DNA of 64,000 nt from an uncultured Pelagibacteraceae bacterium. GTDB lineage: Bacteria > Pseudomonadota > Alphaproteobacteria > Pelagibacterales > Pelagibacteraceae. The stretch spans positions 55,445 through 119,444 of the forward strand of contig CACOWO010000002.1 of NCBI GenBank assembly GCA_902630925.1, read 5' to 3'. This document shows, one piece after another, positions 1 through 8,469 of the stretch. How positions within the stretch are numbered: position 1 is the stretch's first letter; each line of letters starts with the position of its first letter. The notes beneath the pieces are model-generated. The model made no database searches, had not been told where the DNA came from, and saw only the letters and a list, made by a program, of their open reading frames with translations. A program made the translations under genes and the position numbers.

Positions 1-628
1 CGTAAAGAGCGTCATACAAAGGTCTTAGATATGGATCAACTTTTTCTTTCATATCGCCTGGTAAAAAACCTAATTTTTCACCAGCTTCTACTGCAGGTCT
101 TGATAAGATCACTCTATCGATTTTTTTCTCCATTAATAATGTTATTGCGACCGATACAGCTAGAAAACTCTTACCTGTTCCTGCAGGCCCAAGAGACATT
201 ATAATATCGTTTTCTTTCAAAGCCTTTATATACTCTGATTGTTTTTCAGAACGAGCAATAACTGATTTTTTTGGAGTTTTTATTAATTGTTTAAAACTTT
301 TAATATTAGAATTTTCTATCTCTAAATTTTTTTTCACAGATGAAACTATATCTTCTTTTTCAATTATATTCGTTAAAAAATATTTATTTATCAAAAATTT
401 AATTGCATCGCAAAAAATTGTTAGATTTTCTTTTTTTCCTTTACAAGTTATAGAATTGCCTCTGAAATAAACATCTGTATTAGTCAATTTAGATAAATTT
501 TTTAGATTCTGGTCGAATTGACCGACTATAGCCATTAACATTTCATTATCGTTTACTGATATGTTGACTGTTTCTTTATCAATTTTTTTAATAATTAGGT
601 TTTGTTCTAATTTACTTATTTCAGACAT
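1..628 (-). CDS. phoH: PhoH-family ATPase, partial (runs off left edge)
   Basis: Minus-strand translation from ATG at 628: MSEISKLEQNLIIKKID...IIMSLGPAGTGKSFLAVSVAITLLMEKKIDRVILSRPAVEAGEKLGFLPGDMKEKVDPYLRPLYDAL; P-loop and PhoH signature; next to miaB. Confidence 0.9.
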   Translation of the reverse strand, partial: MSEISKLEQNLIIKKIDKETVNISVNDNEMLMAIVGQFDQNLKNLSKLTNTDVYFRGNSITCKGKKENLTIFCDAIKFLINKYFLTNIIEKEDIVSSVKKNLEIENSNIKSFKQLIKTPKKSVIARSEKQSEYIKALKENDIIMSLGPAGTGKSFLAVSVAITLLMEKKIDRVILSRPAVEAGEKLGFLPGDMKEKVDPYLRPLYDALY

Positions 629-635
629 TTAATAA

Positions 636-1970
636 TTAAGCAGCACAATTAGTTTGTTTTAAATTTGAGGTAATTTCACCATACAGTGTGTTTTGATTTC
701 CATTTATAATTTTAACATTTCTTATCGTACCCACTAAATTATCATCACTTTCGACAATAACTGAATTAAAATGTTCATCTCTACCAAAATATCTGTCTCC
801 AGTTTTCATCTTATTTTCAAATAAAACATTTACTGTTTTATTAATTAATTTTTTTCTGTAACTGTTTTTTATATCTTCTGCAATAAGTTGAAATTCTATC
901 AATCTATTTTTAGCCTCAGCATGATCTAACCTAGGTAAATCAAAAGCTGGAGTTCCTGGCCTTGGGCTAAACATAAAAGAATAGGAGTTTATAAAACCAA
1001 CTTGATTTAATAATTTAACTGTATTTTTAAAATCCTCATTTGTCTCACCTGGGTAGCCAATTATAAAATCACTGGAAAATTTGATTTCAGGCTTTACTTT
1101 AATAAGTTTTTTTAAAATCTCTAAATACTCTTCAACTGTATGTTTTCTATTCATTGCCTCTAATATTTTGTTGGATCCACTTTGCACAGGCAGGTGTATT
1201 AACGGCATTAACTTTTCACAATTTTTGTGCGCATCAATTAAATCTCTTGTGAAATCCTTCGGGTGTGATGTGGTATATCTAATTCTTTTTAAATCTTTGA
1301 TTTTAGAAATTTCTAAAATTAAATCTGAAAGTTTACTTTTTTCAAAATTATATGCATTTACATTTTGTCCAAGTAAAATTATTTCTTTTGCACCATTTTC
1401 AACTAATTGATTTGTTTCTAAAACTAACTCTTTCATAGATCTTGAATATTCTGCTCCACGTGTATAAGGAACAACACAAAATTTACAAAACTTATCACAT
1501 CCCTCCTGAATTGTTAAAAATGAAGAAACTTTATTGTCAGTATTTTTTAAAGAATTTAAGCTATCAAATTTTTCTATAACATCAAACTCGGTTATATTGA
1601 TTGGTGATTTTTTTTTCTCTAATTTTAAAATCGTTTTATTGATTTGGTGATAAGATTGTGGACCTAAGACTGCATCAATATATTTTTCATTTTTTAAAAG
1701 AATGTTACCTTCTGCTTGAGCGACGCAACCAGCAATCAATACAATAGGTTTAGGTTTGTTTCTAAAATTTTTTTTCAATCTTCCAATATCATGGTAAACT
1801 TTATCAGTTGCTTTTTCTCTTATGTGGCATGTGTTTAAGATATAACAATTAGCTTCATTCAAATCTTTAGTGGGTTCGTAATTAATTTTTTTAGTCAAAT
1901 CAAAAATACGATTGCTATCATACTCGTTCATTTGACACCCAAATGTTTTAATAAAAATTTTTTTTGGCAA
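636..1970 (-). CDS. miaB: tRNA-2-methylthio-N6-dimethylallyladenosine synthase MiaB
   Basis: KTFGCQMNEYDS start, radical SAM CDKFCKFCVVPYTRG motif. Confidence 0.95.
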   Translation of the reverse strand: MPKKIFIKTFGCQMNEYDSNRIFDLTKKINYEPTKDLNEANCYILNTCHIREKATDKVYHDIGRLKKNFRNKPKPIVLIAGCVAQAEGNILLKNEKYIDAVLGPQSYHQINKTILKLEKKKSPINITEFDVIEKFDSLNSLKNTDNKVSSFLTIQEGCDKFCKFCVVPYTRGAEYSRSMKELVLETNQLVENGAKEIILLGQNVNAYNFEKSKLSDLILEISKIKDLKRIRYTTSHPKDFTRDLIDAHKNCEKLMPLIHLPVQSGSNKILEAMNRKHTVEEYLEILKKLIKVKPEIKFSSDFIIGYPGETNEDFKNTVKLLNQVGFINSYSFMFSPRPGTPAFDLPRLDHAEAKNRLIEFQLIAEDIKNSYRKKLINKTVNVLFENKMKTGDRYFGRDEHFNSVIVESDDNLVGTIRNVKIINGNQNTLYGEITSNLKQTNCAA

Positions 1971-1971
1971 G

Positions 1972-2391
1972 TTATTTTTTTATTTTTGAACCATATAGTT
2001 CTAGTTTATGATCTACGAGATTGTAACCTAATTTTTTTGCAATTTTTTTTTGTAATTCCTCTATATCTTTGTCTACAAATTCAACTATTTCCCCACTATT
2101 AATATCTATAAGATGATTATGATCATCATTGATTTCATATCGTGCTTTCCCAGCTTTAAAATCATGTTTGATTAATATTCCGGCTTCTTCAAAAAGTTTT
2201 ACTGTTCTGTAAACAGTTGCAATACTAATTTTATCATCTAAAGAAGATACTCTTTTGTGCAGCTCGTCTACGTCTGGATGATCTTTTGAACCATATACTG
2301 CTTTTGACTCAGAAAGAACTTTAGCAATAGTTTTTCTTTGATCAGTAAGTCTTACACCTTTTTGTTGGCATTTTTCTTCGATTGAATTCAT
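1972..2391 (-). CDS. fur: Fur-family metal-responsive regulator
   Basis: RLTDQRKTIAKVL...ISIATVYRTVKLFEEAGI...HNHLI; Fur fold and metal motif. Confidence 0.9.
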   Translation of the reverse strand: MNSIEEKCQQKGVRLTDQRKTIAKVLSESKAVYGSKDHPDVDELHKRVSSLDDKISIATVYRTVKLFEEAGILIKHDFKAGKARYEINDDHNHLIDINSGEIVEFVDKDIEELQKKIAKKLGYNLVDHKLELYGSKIKK

Positions 2392-2400
2392 TGAATTAAT

Positions 2401-2784
2401 CTAACTTAAATATAAGGGTTTAATCAAATTTTTTTGCATTGAATTTTTTTTAATTAAAATGTCAATATTAACAAGGCTAAATTGACCAAGATCAGCATTA
2501 TTATATCCATATAAGTTGATATTTTTGGATATTTTTAATCCTTTTGCTACAGCTAAAGAAGCTCTTATTGATGAAAAACTACCAGGACCATTATTAACAA
2601 GAGTTGAAAAACTATGATTAATATTTACTTTGTGTTTTTTTAATAGATTTAATATGTTTATTACTAACTTATCATTATTATTTACTTTTTGATTAAGATC
2701 GTGGACATAAAAATCATTGTTAATTCTCAAACCAATTTTATCATCTTTACCTATGCAATTTATAATTAAAAAGTCCTTTATCAT
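2401..2784 (-). CDS. tsaB: tRNA threonylcarbamoyladenosine biosynthesis protein TsaB (short form)
   Basis: NNGPGSFSSIRASLAVAKGLK motif; synteny with fur/miaB/phoH. Confidence 0.8.
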   Translation of the reverse strand: MIKDFLIINCIGKDDKIGLRINNDFYVHDLNQKVNNNDKLVINILNLLKKHKVNINHSFSTLVNNGPGSFSSIRASLAVAKGLKISKNINLYGYNNADLGQFSLVNIDILIKKNSMQKNLIKPLYLS

Positions 2785-3808
2785 AATTTTGTTTTTTTCT
2801 TTTTTAACTTTTTATAATAATTTGTACTCAAGTTCCAAAACTAATAACATTGAAGATTATGGTATTATATCTTTAATGTATCATAGATTTGAAGAAAACA
2901 AATACCCATCTACTAATATAAGGATTGATGATTTTAAAAAACATCTCTCTATTATAGAAAATAGTAATATCAATTTTGTAAATCCAAAAAATTTTGAGGA
3001 AGAATTAAAAAATAATAAATTACAGAGAAAAATTCTTTTGACTATTGATGATGGATTTTTATCATTTTATGAAAATGCATGGCCTATTCTTAAAAAGAAA
3101 AGAATCCCATTTATTTTATTCGTAAGCACCAGAGAAGTCGGTGCGTATAATTATATGTCTTGGGACCAAATTAAAGAATTAAGTAAGGAAAATTTTGTAG
3201 AAATTGGTAACCATAGTCATACGCATGAATATTTAGTTGATGAAAGCAAAAAATTAATAGTAGATGATATAAAAAAATCAATCTCAATTTTTAAAGAAAA
3301 ATTAGGAAAAAATTCAGATTTTTTTTCTTACCCATTTGGTGAATACAGTTTAGAATTTAAAGATATTATTAGATCTCTCGGATTTAAATACGCCCTGGGA
3401 CAACACTCTGGCGTAATGGATGAAACCAAAGATTTTTTGGAATTACCAAGATATCCAATTAATGAAAAGTATGGTGAGATAAAAAGATTCACTTCTTTAA
3501 CAAAAACATTGCCTTTTAAATTTAAAAAAGTTTTACCTGAAGAAAGATATCTATTGTTAAGTAAAAACCCCCCAAAAGTAAAAGTAGAATTTTATGAAAA
3601 TATTAAAAATCTTAAATCTGTTAATTGCTATTCTAATGAAGGAAATAGATGGAGACAATCTAACATAGTATTTGAGGATGCAATTACTTTAAATATCAAT
3701 ATTGATGAAAAATTTATTGGTGAAAGAGGCAGGATTAATTGTTCCTTAAGGGACCCTAGTGGCTATTGGAGATGGCTAGGTATTCAATTTGTGATAAGTG
3801 AAAAATAA
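2753..3808 (+). CDS. Polysaccharide deacetylase family protein, exported
   Basis: MYHRFEE, LTIDDGFLSFYENAWPILKK, IGNHSHTHEYL NodB motifs; start moved to internal Met giving a signal peptide (MQFIIKKSFIIILFF). Confidence 0.8.
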   Translation: MQFIIKKSFIIILFFSFLTFYNNLYSSSKTNNIEDYGIISLMYHRFEENKYPSTNIRIDDFKKHLSIIENSNINFVNPKNFEEELKNNKLQRKILLTIDDGFLSFYENAWPILKKKRIPFILFVSTREVGAYNYMSWDQIKELSKENFVEIGNHSHTHEYLVDESKKLIVDDIKKSISIFKEKLGKNSDFFSYPFGEYSLEFKDIIRSLGFKYALGQHSGVMDETKDFLELPRYPINEKYGEIKRFTSLTKTLPFKFKKVLPEERYLLLSKNPPKVKVEFYENIKNLKSVNCYSNEGNRWRQSNIVFEDAITLNINIDEKFIGERGRINCSLRDPSGYWRWLGIQFVISEK

Positions 3809-3809
3809 A

Positions 3810-5309
3810 TCAAGAACTTAGCTCTATCTTTTTAACTGAATTAACTAATCTTACTGGCTCAAAATCTGTTAGTCTATTTTGTCTAATAATTTGATTTAAA
3901 ATTTTAGTATATTCAGATCCTGTTTGGGCATAGTTATTTAAAGTCTCCGTCAATTCTAGACCTGATATTTTTTTCTTTTTCTCTCTTAAACTTGATCTTT
4001 TCTTTCTAAATTTTAAATAACTTTTATGCGTGTTAAGATTATTCTGATAAGCTTTTACCGAAGCTCTTAAAATTGGGAACTTTAAAATCTTATGATTTTT
4101 GTTACTTTCCCTGTCCAGTGGTGCAATACCTTGTCCGCTCCATGTCCATTGACCAAAAATAGCATTACCCTCTAAGGCAAATCTGGATGTTCCCCAACCA
4201 CTTTCTTTCGCAGCCTGTGCCAACGCAATAGAGGTTGGAATAATATCCATTCGTAAAAGTAGTTCATTTATATTACCTTTTTTAACTTTATATTCTAACA
4301 ATTTTTGTCTAAGCCACTGTTTTTCTAAATCTGTAGTAAATTTTTTATCGGATAAGAGAATTAATTTCTTTCTATCAGCTATTATCCTCTCATTCTCAGC
4401 AACTATAAGTGGTAAAACTATTTTGATAAAAGTTTCCTTTTTTAGCTTTGTGTTTTGTAAAGCATCTAAATCTCTAGGAAATTGAGTAAAGTAAATTGGC
4501 TTTACTAATTTTTGCGATCGAACTTTACCAAGGTCGTATTCCACATCTTTAAAAAGATTAAGAACTGTTTCCGTTTTTAAATTTAGGTTTGGTAGAATTA
4601 CTTCATCAACACTTTTCCTTTTTACTTCAAGTTTAGGTTTTTCTTTAGATTTTTTAACTTCTTTTTTAGTTTCTGGTTTTTCTATCTGTGGTTTTTTTTC
4701 TTTTTTCTCAAGTGGTTGTTTTTTTTCATATTTTTTCACTATTGGTTTTTTAACCAAATCATTTTCAGAAAAGTAATTTATACCGCCATATGTAACTGAT
4801 CCTATAATTGCAACTGCAGCAATTGTAATTATTACTTTTTTTGCCTTTTGTGGCTCTATTTGTTGTTCATATATTCCATGAAATAAGTCAGTAAATAGCT
4901 CTCCAAAAAATTCATAAATGACCTTACCTAATTTTGGAATAATATTTAAAAAATTTAAACCAATTTTTCCAAGCTGTATCCAGAGATCTTTGAAAGCTCT
5001 TCCAATTTTTCTATTAGTGTCTAATTTAAAATTTTCTAACTTTCTGATTGCTTTGTTTTTATCTTTAATCTTATTTTCTTTATATTCAATTAGATTAGAT
5101 TTTATTTTTCCAACAGGTTTTAAAATGTTGTCTCTTAAAAAATTGGATTTGAAATCTTTAGGTATTACAATTTTATTTTTTTTTAATATAAGTTCTAATT
5201 GACCGGATGTTAAATTTTTTCTACTCTTTACATAATCTTTAATTTCTTTTACATCATAAATATACGCTAACTCTATGAGCTTATCTCTATAGCTTAGTTT
5301 TTTTTTCAT
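3810..5309 (-). CDS. Bax-like glucosaminidase (peptidoglycan hydrolase) with N-terminal cytoplasmic region, TM and charged linker
   Basis: C-terminal SIALAQAAKESGWGTSRFALEGNAIFGQWTW typical of the glucosaminidase/Bax family; one TM at VIITIAAVAIIGSVTYGGINYF. Confidence 0.8.
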   Translation of the reverse strand: MKKKLSYRDKLIELAYIYDVKEIKDYVKSRKNLTSGQLELILKKNKIVIPKDFKSNFLRDNILKPVGKIKSNLIEYKENKIKDKNKAIRKLENFKLDTNRKIGRAFKDLWIQLGKIGLNFLNIIPKLGKVIYEFFGELFTDLFHGIYEQQIEPQKAKKVIITIAAVAIIGSVTYGGINYFSENDLVKKPIVKKYEKKQPLEKKEKKPQIEKPETKKEVKKSKEKPKLEVKRKSVDEVILPNLNLKTETVLNLFKDVEYDLGKVRSQKLVKPIYFTQFPRDLDALQNTKLKKETFIKIVLPLIVAENERIIADRKKLILLSDKKFTTDLEKQWLRQKLLEYKVKKGNINELLLRMDIIPTSIALAQAAKESGWGTSRFALEGNAIFGQWTWSGQGIAPLDRESNKNHKILKFPILRASVKAYQNNLNTHKSYLKFRKKRSSLREKKKKISGLELTETLNNYAQTGSEYTKILNQIIRQNRLTDFEPVRLVNSVKKIELSS

Positions 5310-5857
5310 TGTTCAGCCTCTACAGAACTTACTTCTTTAACATAATGTTTTAAAAGATTTTGTACCCCTTGTTTTAAAGTCATAAGGGAGCTAGGACAAC
5401 CTGAACAACTTCCTTGTAACTGAACTTTCACAACTCCATTTTCAAAGGATTTAAACCTTATATCTCCACCATCTCTTGCCACAGCTGGACGTATTTTTGT
5501 ATCTAAAACTTCAATAATTTTATTCACAGTTTCATCATCGATATTGCTATTTTTCTCTGTTTTTTTGCTCTCTTTAAGTATTGGCTCATCATTTTTCTCG
5601 AGATAGTCATTTAAATGGGAAATCACCATTGGTTTTAGCTCATTCCATGAGACCTCACTAGTTTTTTTAACAGAGAGAAATTTCTCTGATAACAAAATCA
5701 ATTCCACACCTTTAAAGTTTAGTAATTCTTTTATGAAAGGAATTTTTATTTCTTTCTCTTTCTCTTTTTTAAATTCCTCCGTTCCAATAGCAGATAAAGT
5801 CTTTTCAGACATAAATTTTAGAGAATTTGGATTTGGTGTATTTTCTATTTGTATCAT
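5306..5857 (-). CDS. NifU-family Fe-S scaffold protein (Nfu N-terminal plus NifU C-terminal domain)
   Basis: IENTPNPNSLKF N-term; RPAVARDGGDIRF...LQGSCSGCPSSLMTLKQGV. Confidence 0.92.
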   Translation of the reverse strand: MIQIENTPNPNSLKFMSEKTLSAIGTEEFKKEKEKEIKIPFIKELLNFKGVELILLSEKFLSVKKTSEVSWNELKPMVISHLNDYLEKNDEPILKESKKTEKNSNIDDETVNKIIEVLDTKIRPAVARDGGDIRFKSFENGVVKVQLQGSCSGCPSSLMTLKQGVQNLLKHYVKEVSSVEAEQ

Positions 5858-5869
5858 TATGGCTTTATA

Positions 5870-6874
5870 TTATATCAAGCCTACTTTTTCACGTATATTC
5901 TTAAGGTTTTCCTCAGCAATTATGCTAGCTTTTTCAGTACCTTTTTTTAAAATATTTTTTAAGTGCGACTTATCTTCAAGTAATTTTTGTATTTCTTTTC
6001 CAACGGGAGTTATTTCGTTGATTAAAATTTCAGCTAATTTTTTTTTTAAATGTGAATATTCTTTTCCTGCCATTTCTGAAATTGTTTTTTCTAAACTACT
6101 TTTAGTTAACTCAGAATAAATAGTGATAAGATTTAAAGACTCTGGTTTTTTTTCAAGTGACTTTATCTCTCCAGGTATTGAGTCAGAATCTGACTTTGCT
6201 TTTTTTATTTTTTTATTTATTTCATCAGCGGTATCTCTTAAGTTTATTCTTGAATAATCAGACTCCTCAGATTTGCTCATTTTATTTTTTCCATCTCTTA
6301 AACTCATTACTCTAGAAATATTTTTAGGTATTAAAGGTTCTGGTAAAGGAAAAAAGTCTTTGCAATTAAAATCCTTATTAAATTTCTGAGCTATATCACG
6401 AGATAATTCTAAATGTTGTTTTTGATCAGCTCCAACTGGAACATGTGTAGCTTTATAAAGTAAAATATCTGCGGCCATAAGATTAGGATAAATATAAAGT
6501 CCTACACTAGCCTTTTCTTTATCTGATCCAGCTTTATCTTTAAATTGTGTCATTCTATTTAACCAACCTATTCTTGAAACACAGTTTAAAATCCAGGCAA
6601 GCTCAGCATGACCAGAAACTGAGGATTGATTAAATATTATACTTTTATTAGGGTCTAAACCAGTAGCTAAAAAACTCGCTGTAGTTTCTAATACATTATC
6701 ATGTAAATGCCTTGGATCTTGAAAAACAGTAATGGCATGTAAGTCAACAACACAATAAATACATTCCATCTCTTTTTGTAACGATACAAAGTTTTTAAGT
6801 GCTCCTAAATAATTTCCTAAATGGAGATTTCCCGTAGGCTGAACTCCTGAAAAAACTAATTTTTTATTGCTCAT
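5870..6874 (-). CDS. trpS: Tryptophanyl-tRNA synthetase
   Basis: FSGVQPTGNLHLGNYLGAL, KMSKS. Confidence 0.95.
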   Translation of the reverse strand: MSNKKLVFSGVQPTGNLHLGNYLGALKNFVSLQKEMECIYCVVDLHAITVFQDPRHLHDNVLETTASFLATGLDPNKSIIFNQSSVSGHAELAWILNCVSRIGWLNRMTQFKDKAGSDKEKASVGLYIYPNLMAADILLYKATHVPVGADQKQHLELSRDIAQKFNKDFNCKDFFPLPEPLIPKNISRVMSLRDGKNKMSKSEESDYSRINLRDTADEINKKIKKAKSDSDSIPGEIKSLEKKPESLNLITIYSELTKSSLEKTISEMAGKEYSHLKKKLAEILINEITPVGKEIQKLLEDKSHLKNILKKGTEKASIIAEENLKNIREKVGLI

Positions 6875-8401
6875 TTAATTTGTTTTATAATTTTTTAGTT
6901 TCAATATTCCTAATAAATAACACGATAATAAATAAAACATACCCACAAAAGCTACAATTGATATTAGAAAAACAGCTTTATAATTATAGCTATAGTCTAG
7001 ATAATTTGCGAACCTGTTTAAAGAAAATATTAATATGGACACCATAATAATTGTTGAAATTAATATCTTAATAAAATTTATCATTAATTGATTTTTTAAT
7101 AGTAAAATTTTTTTACTATTTAATAAATAGACATAAATAAAAACTCCAATCCAAGTTGAAATTGATGTTGCAATTGGAATAATAATAAAACCAATTTTAT
7201 TAAAAAAAATTACGCTAATCAAAATATTTAAAAAAACAATGAATGTAGAAATATAAAAAGGTATTTTAGTATTATCTCTTGCAAAAAAGAAATTTGATAA
7301 AATTTTTATTAATGCAAATGCTGGAACTCCAAATCCAAAAAACTTTAAGGCAGCGGCTGTCATTTCAACATCTTTTACAGAAAAAGATCCATATCCAAAT
7401 AGTGCATTTACTATTTCGTTTGATGCAAAAATTAATCCGAGGCTAGCAGGAATAGAAAATAAAAGTGAAAGTTCAAAAGACTTATTTTGTATATCTGATA
7501 TTTTTTTAACATTTTTCATTTTAAAAGCTTTAGAAAGGACTGGTAAAGAAACAGTTCCAACAGCTATTCCTGCTATAGCGAGATTAATTTGATAAACTCT
7601 ATCAGCGTAATACAAATAAGATACTGCACCTGATTGAAAAGAAGCAATAATTGTTCCAACTAAAATATTTATTTGTGTCACCCCAGAAGATAAAATACTA
7701 GGTAATAGTTTTTTGAAAAAAAATCTTACTTTATTGCTAAACTTTAAACTAAAATTAATAGCTGGATTGTAGAATTTTTGTGTAACATAAATTAAAAAAA
7801 GTAATTGGATTGTACCTGCTATAGTAACACCATAAGAAAGTTGTTTTACATATTCTAAGTCTTGCGTGTATGAGTAAATTAAACTTAAAATCAAAACTAT
7901 ATTCAAAATAATAGGTGCGGCTGCGGCTGCAGCAAATTTGTTATTTGAGTTTAATATTCCTGCAAAAAAGGATGATAGACTAACAAATAATAGAAAAGGA
8001 AACGTAATTCTCGTGAGCTCAACTGCTAAGTCAAATTTGATTTGATCCCCTAAAAAACCTGGTGCAATAATATATATCAAATAAGGTGTAAAAATCTCTG
8101 CTAAGGTGATTATAAATAATAAAATTAATAATAAGGAGCTTAAAATATCATCAGCGAACTTTTTTCCTTTTTTTTTATTTTCAATTTTTGCAGATGTATA
8201 GCTGGGTATGAAGGCTGCATTAAATGTCCCTTCAGCAAATAATCTTCTAAAAGTATTGGGTAATCTAAATGCTACAAAAAAAGCATCGGCAAAAATTGAT
8301 GCTCCAAGAAATATTGCAATCAAAATATCTCTAAAATAACCTAAAATTCTACTGATTAATGTAAAAAAACTAAATACTGTTGTAGAAGATAGTAAGTTCA
8401 T
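6875..8401 (-). CDS. murJ: Lipid II flippase MurJ
   Basis: Polytopic; SRILGYFRDILIAIFLGAS...AFRLPNTFRRLFAEGTFNAAFIP. Confidence 0.95.
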   Translation of the reverse strand: MNLLSSTTVFSFFTLISRILGYFRDILIAIFLGASIFADAFFVAFRLPNTFRRLFAEGTFNAAFIPSYTSAKIENKKKGKKFADDILSSLLLILLFIITLAEIFTPYLIYIIAPGFLGDQIKFDLAVELTRITFPFLLFVSLSSFFAGILNSNNKFAAAAAAPIILNIVLILSLIYSYTQDLEYVKQLSYGVTIAGTIQLLFLIYVTQKFYNPAINFSLKFSNKVRFFFKKLLPSILSSGVTQINILVGTIIASFQSGAVSYLYYADRVYQINLAIAGIAVGTVSLPVLSKAFKMKNVKKISDIQNKSFELSLLFSIPASLGLIFASNEIVNALFGYGSFSVKDVEMTAAALKFFGFGVPAFALIKILSNFFFARDNTKIPFYISTFIVFLNILISVIFFNKIGFIIIPIATSISTWIGVFIYVYLLNSKKILLLKNQLMINFIKILISTIIMVSILIFSLNRFANYLDYSYNYKAVFLISIVAFVGMFYLLSCYLLGILKLKNYKTN

Positions 8402-8469
8402 AAATTCTTAATTAGGCCATAAATTTTTAGTGAATTATCATTTTTTATATTACATACTCATTTAATTAA

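Noticed and set aside
1081-1410. Antisense ORF of 109 aa inside miaB
   Set aside because: Complement of a conserved gene in an AT-rich genome; no family features. The same applies to the other short antisense track ORFs (e.g. 15342-15653, 16911-17159, 32961-33353, 57300-57668).
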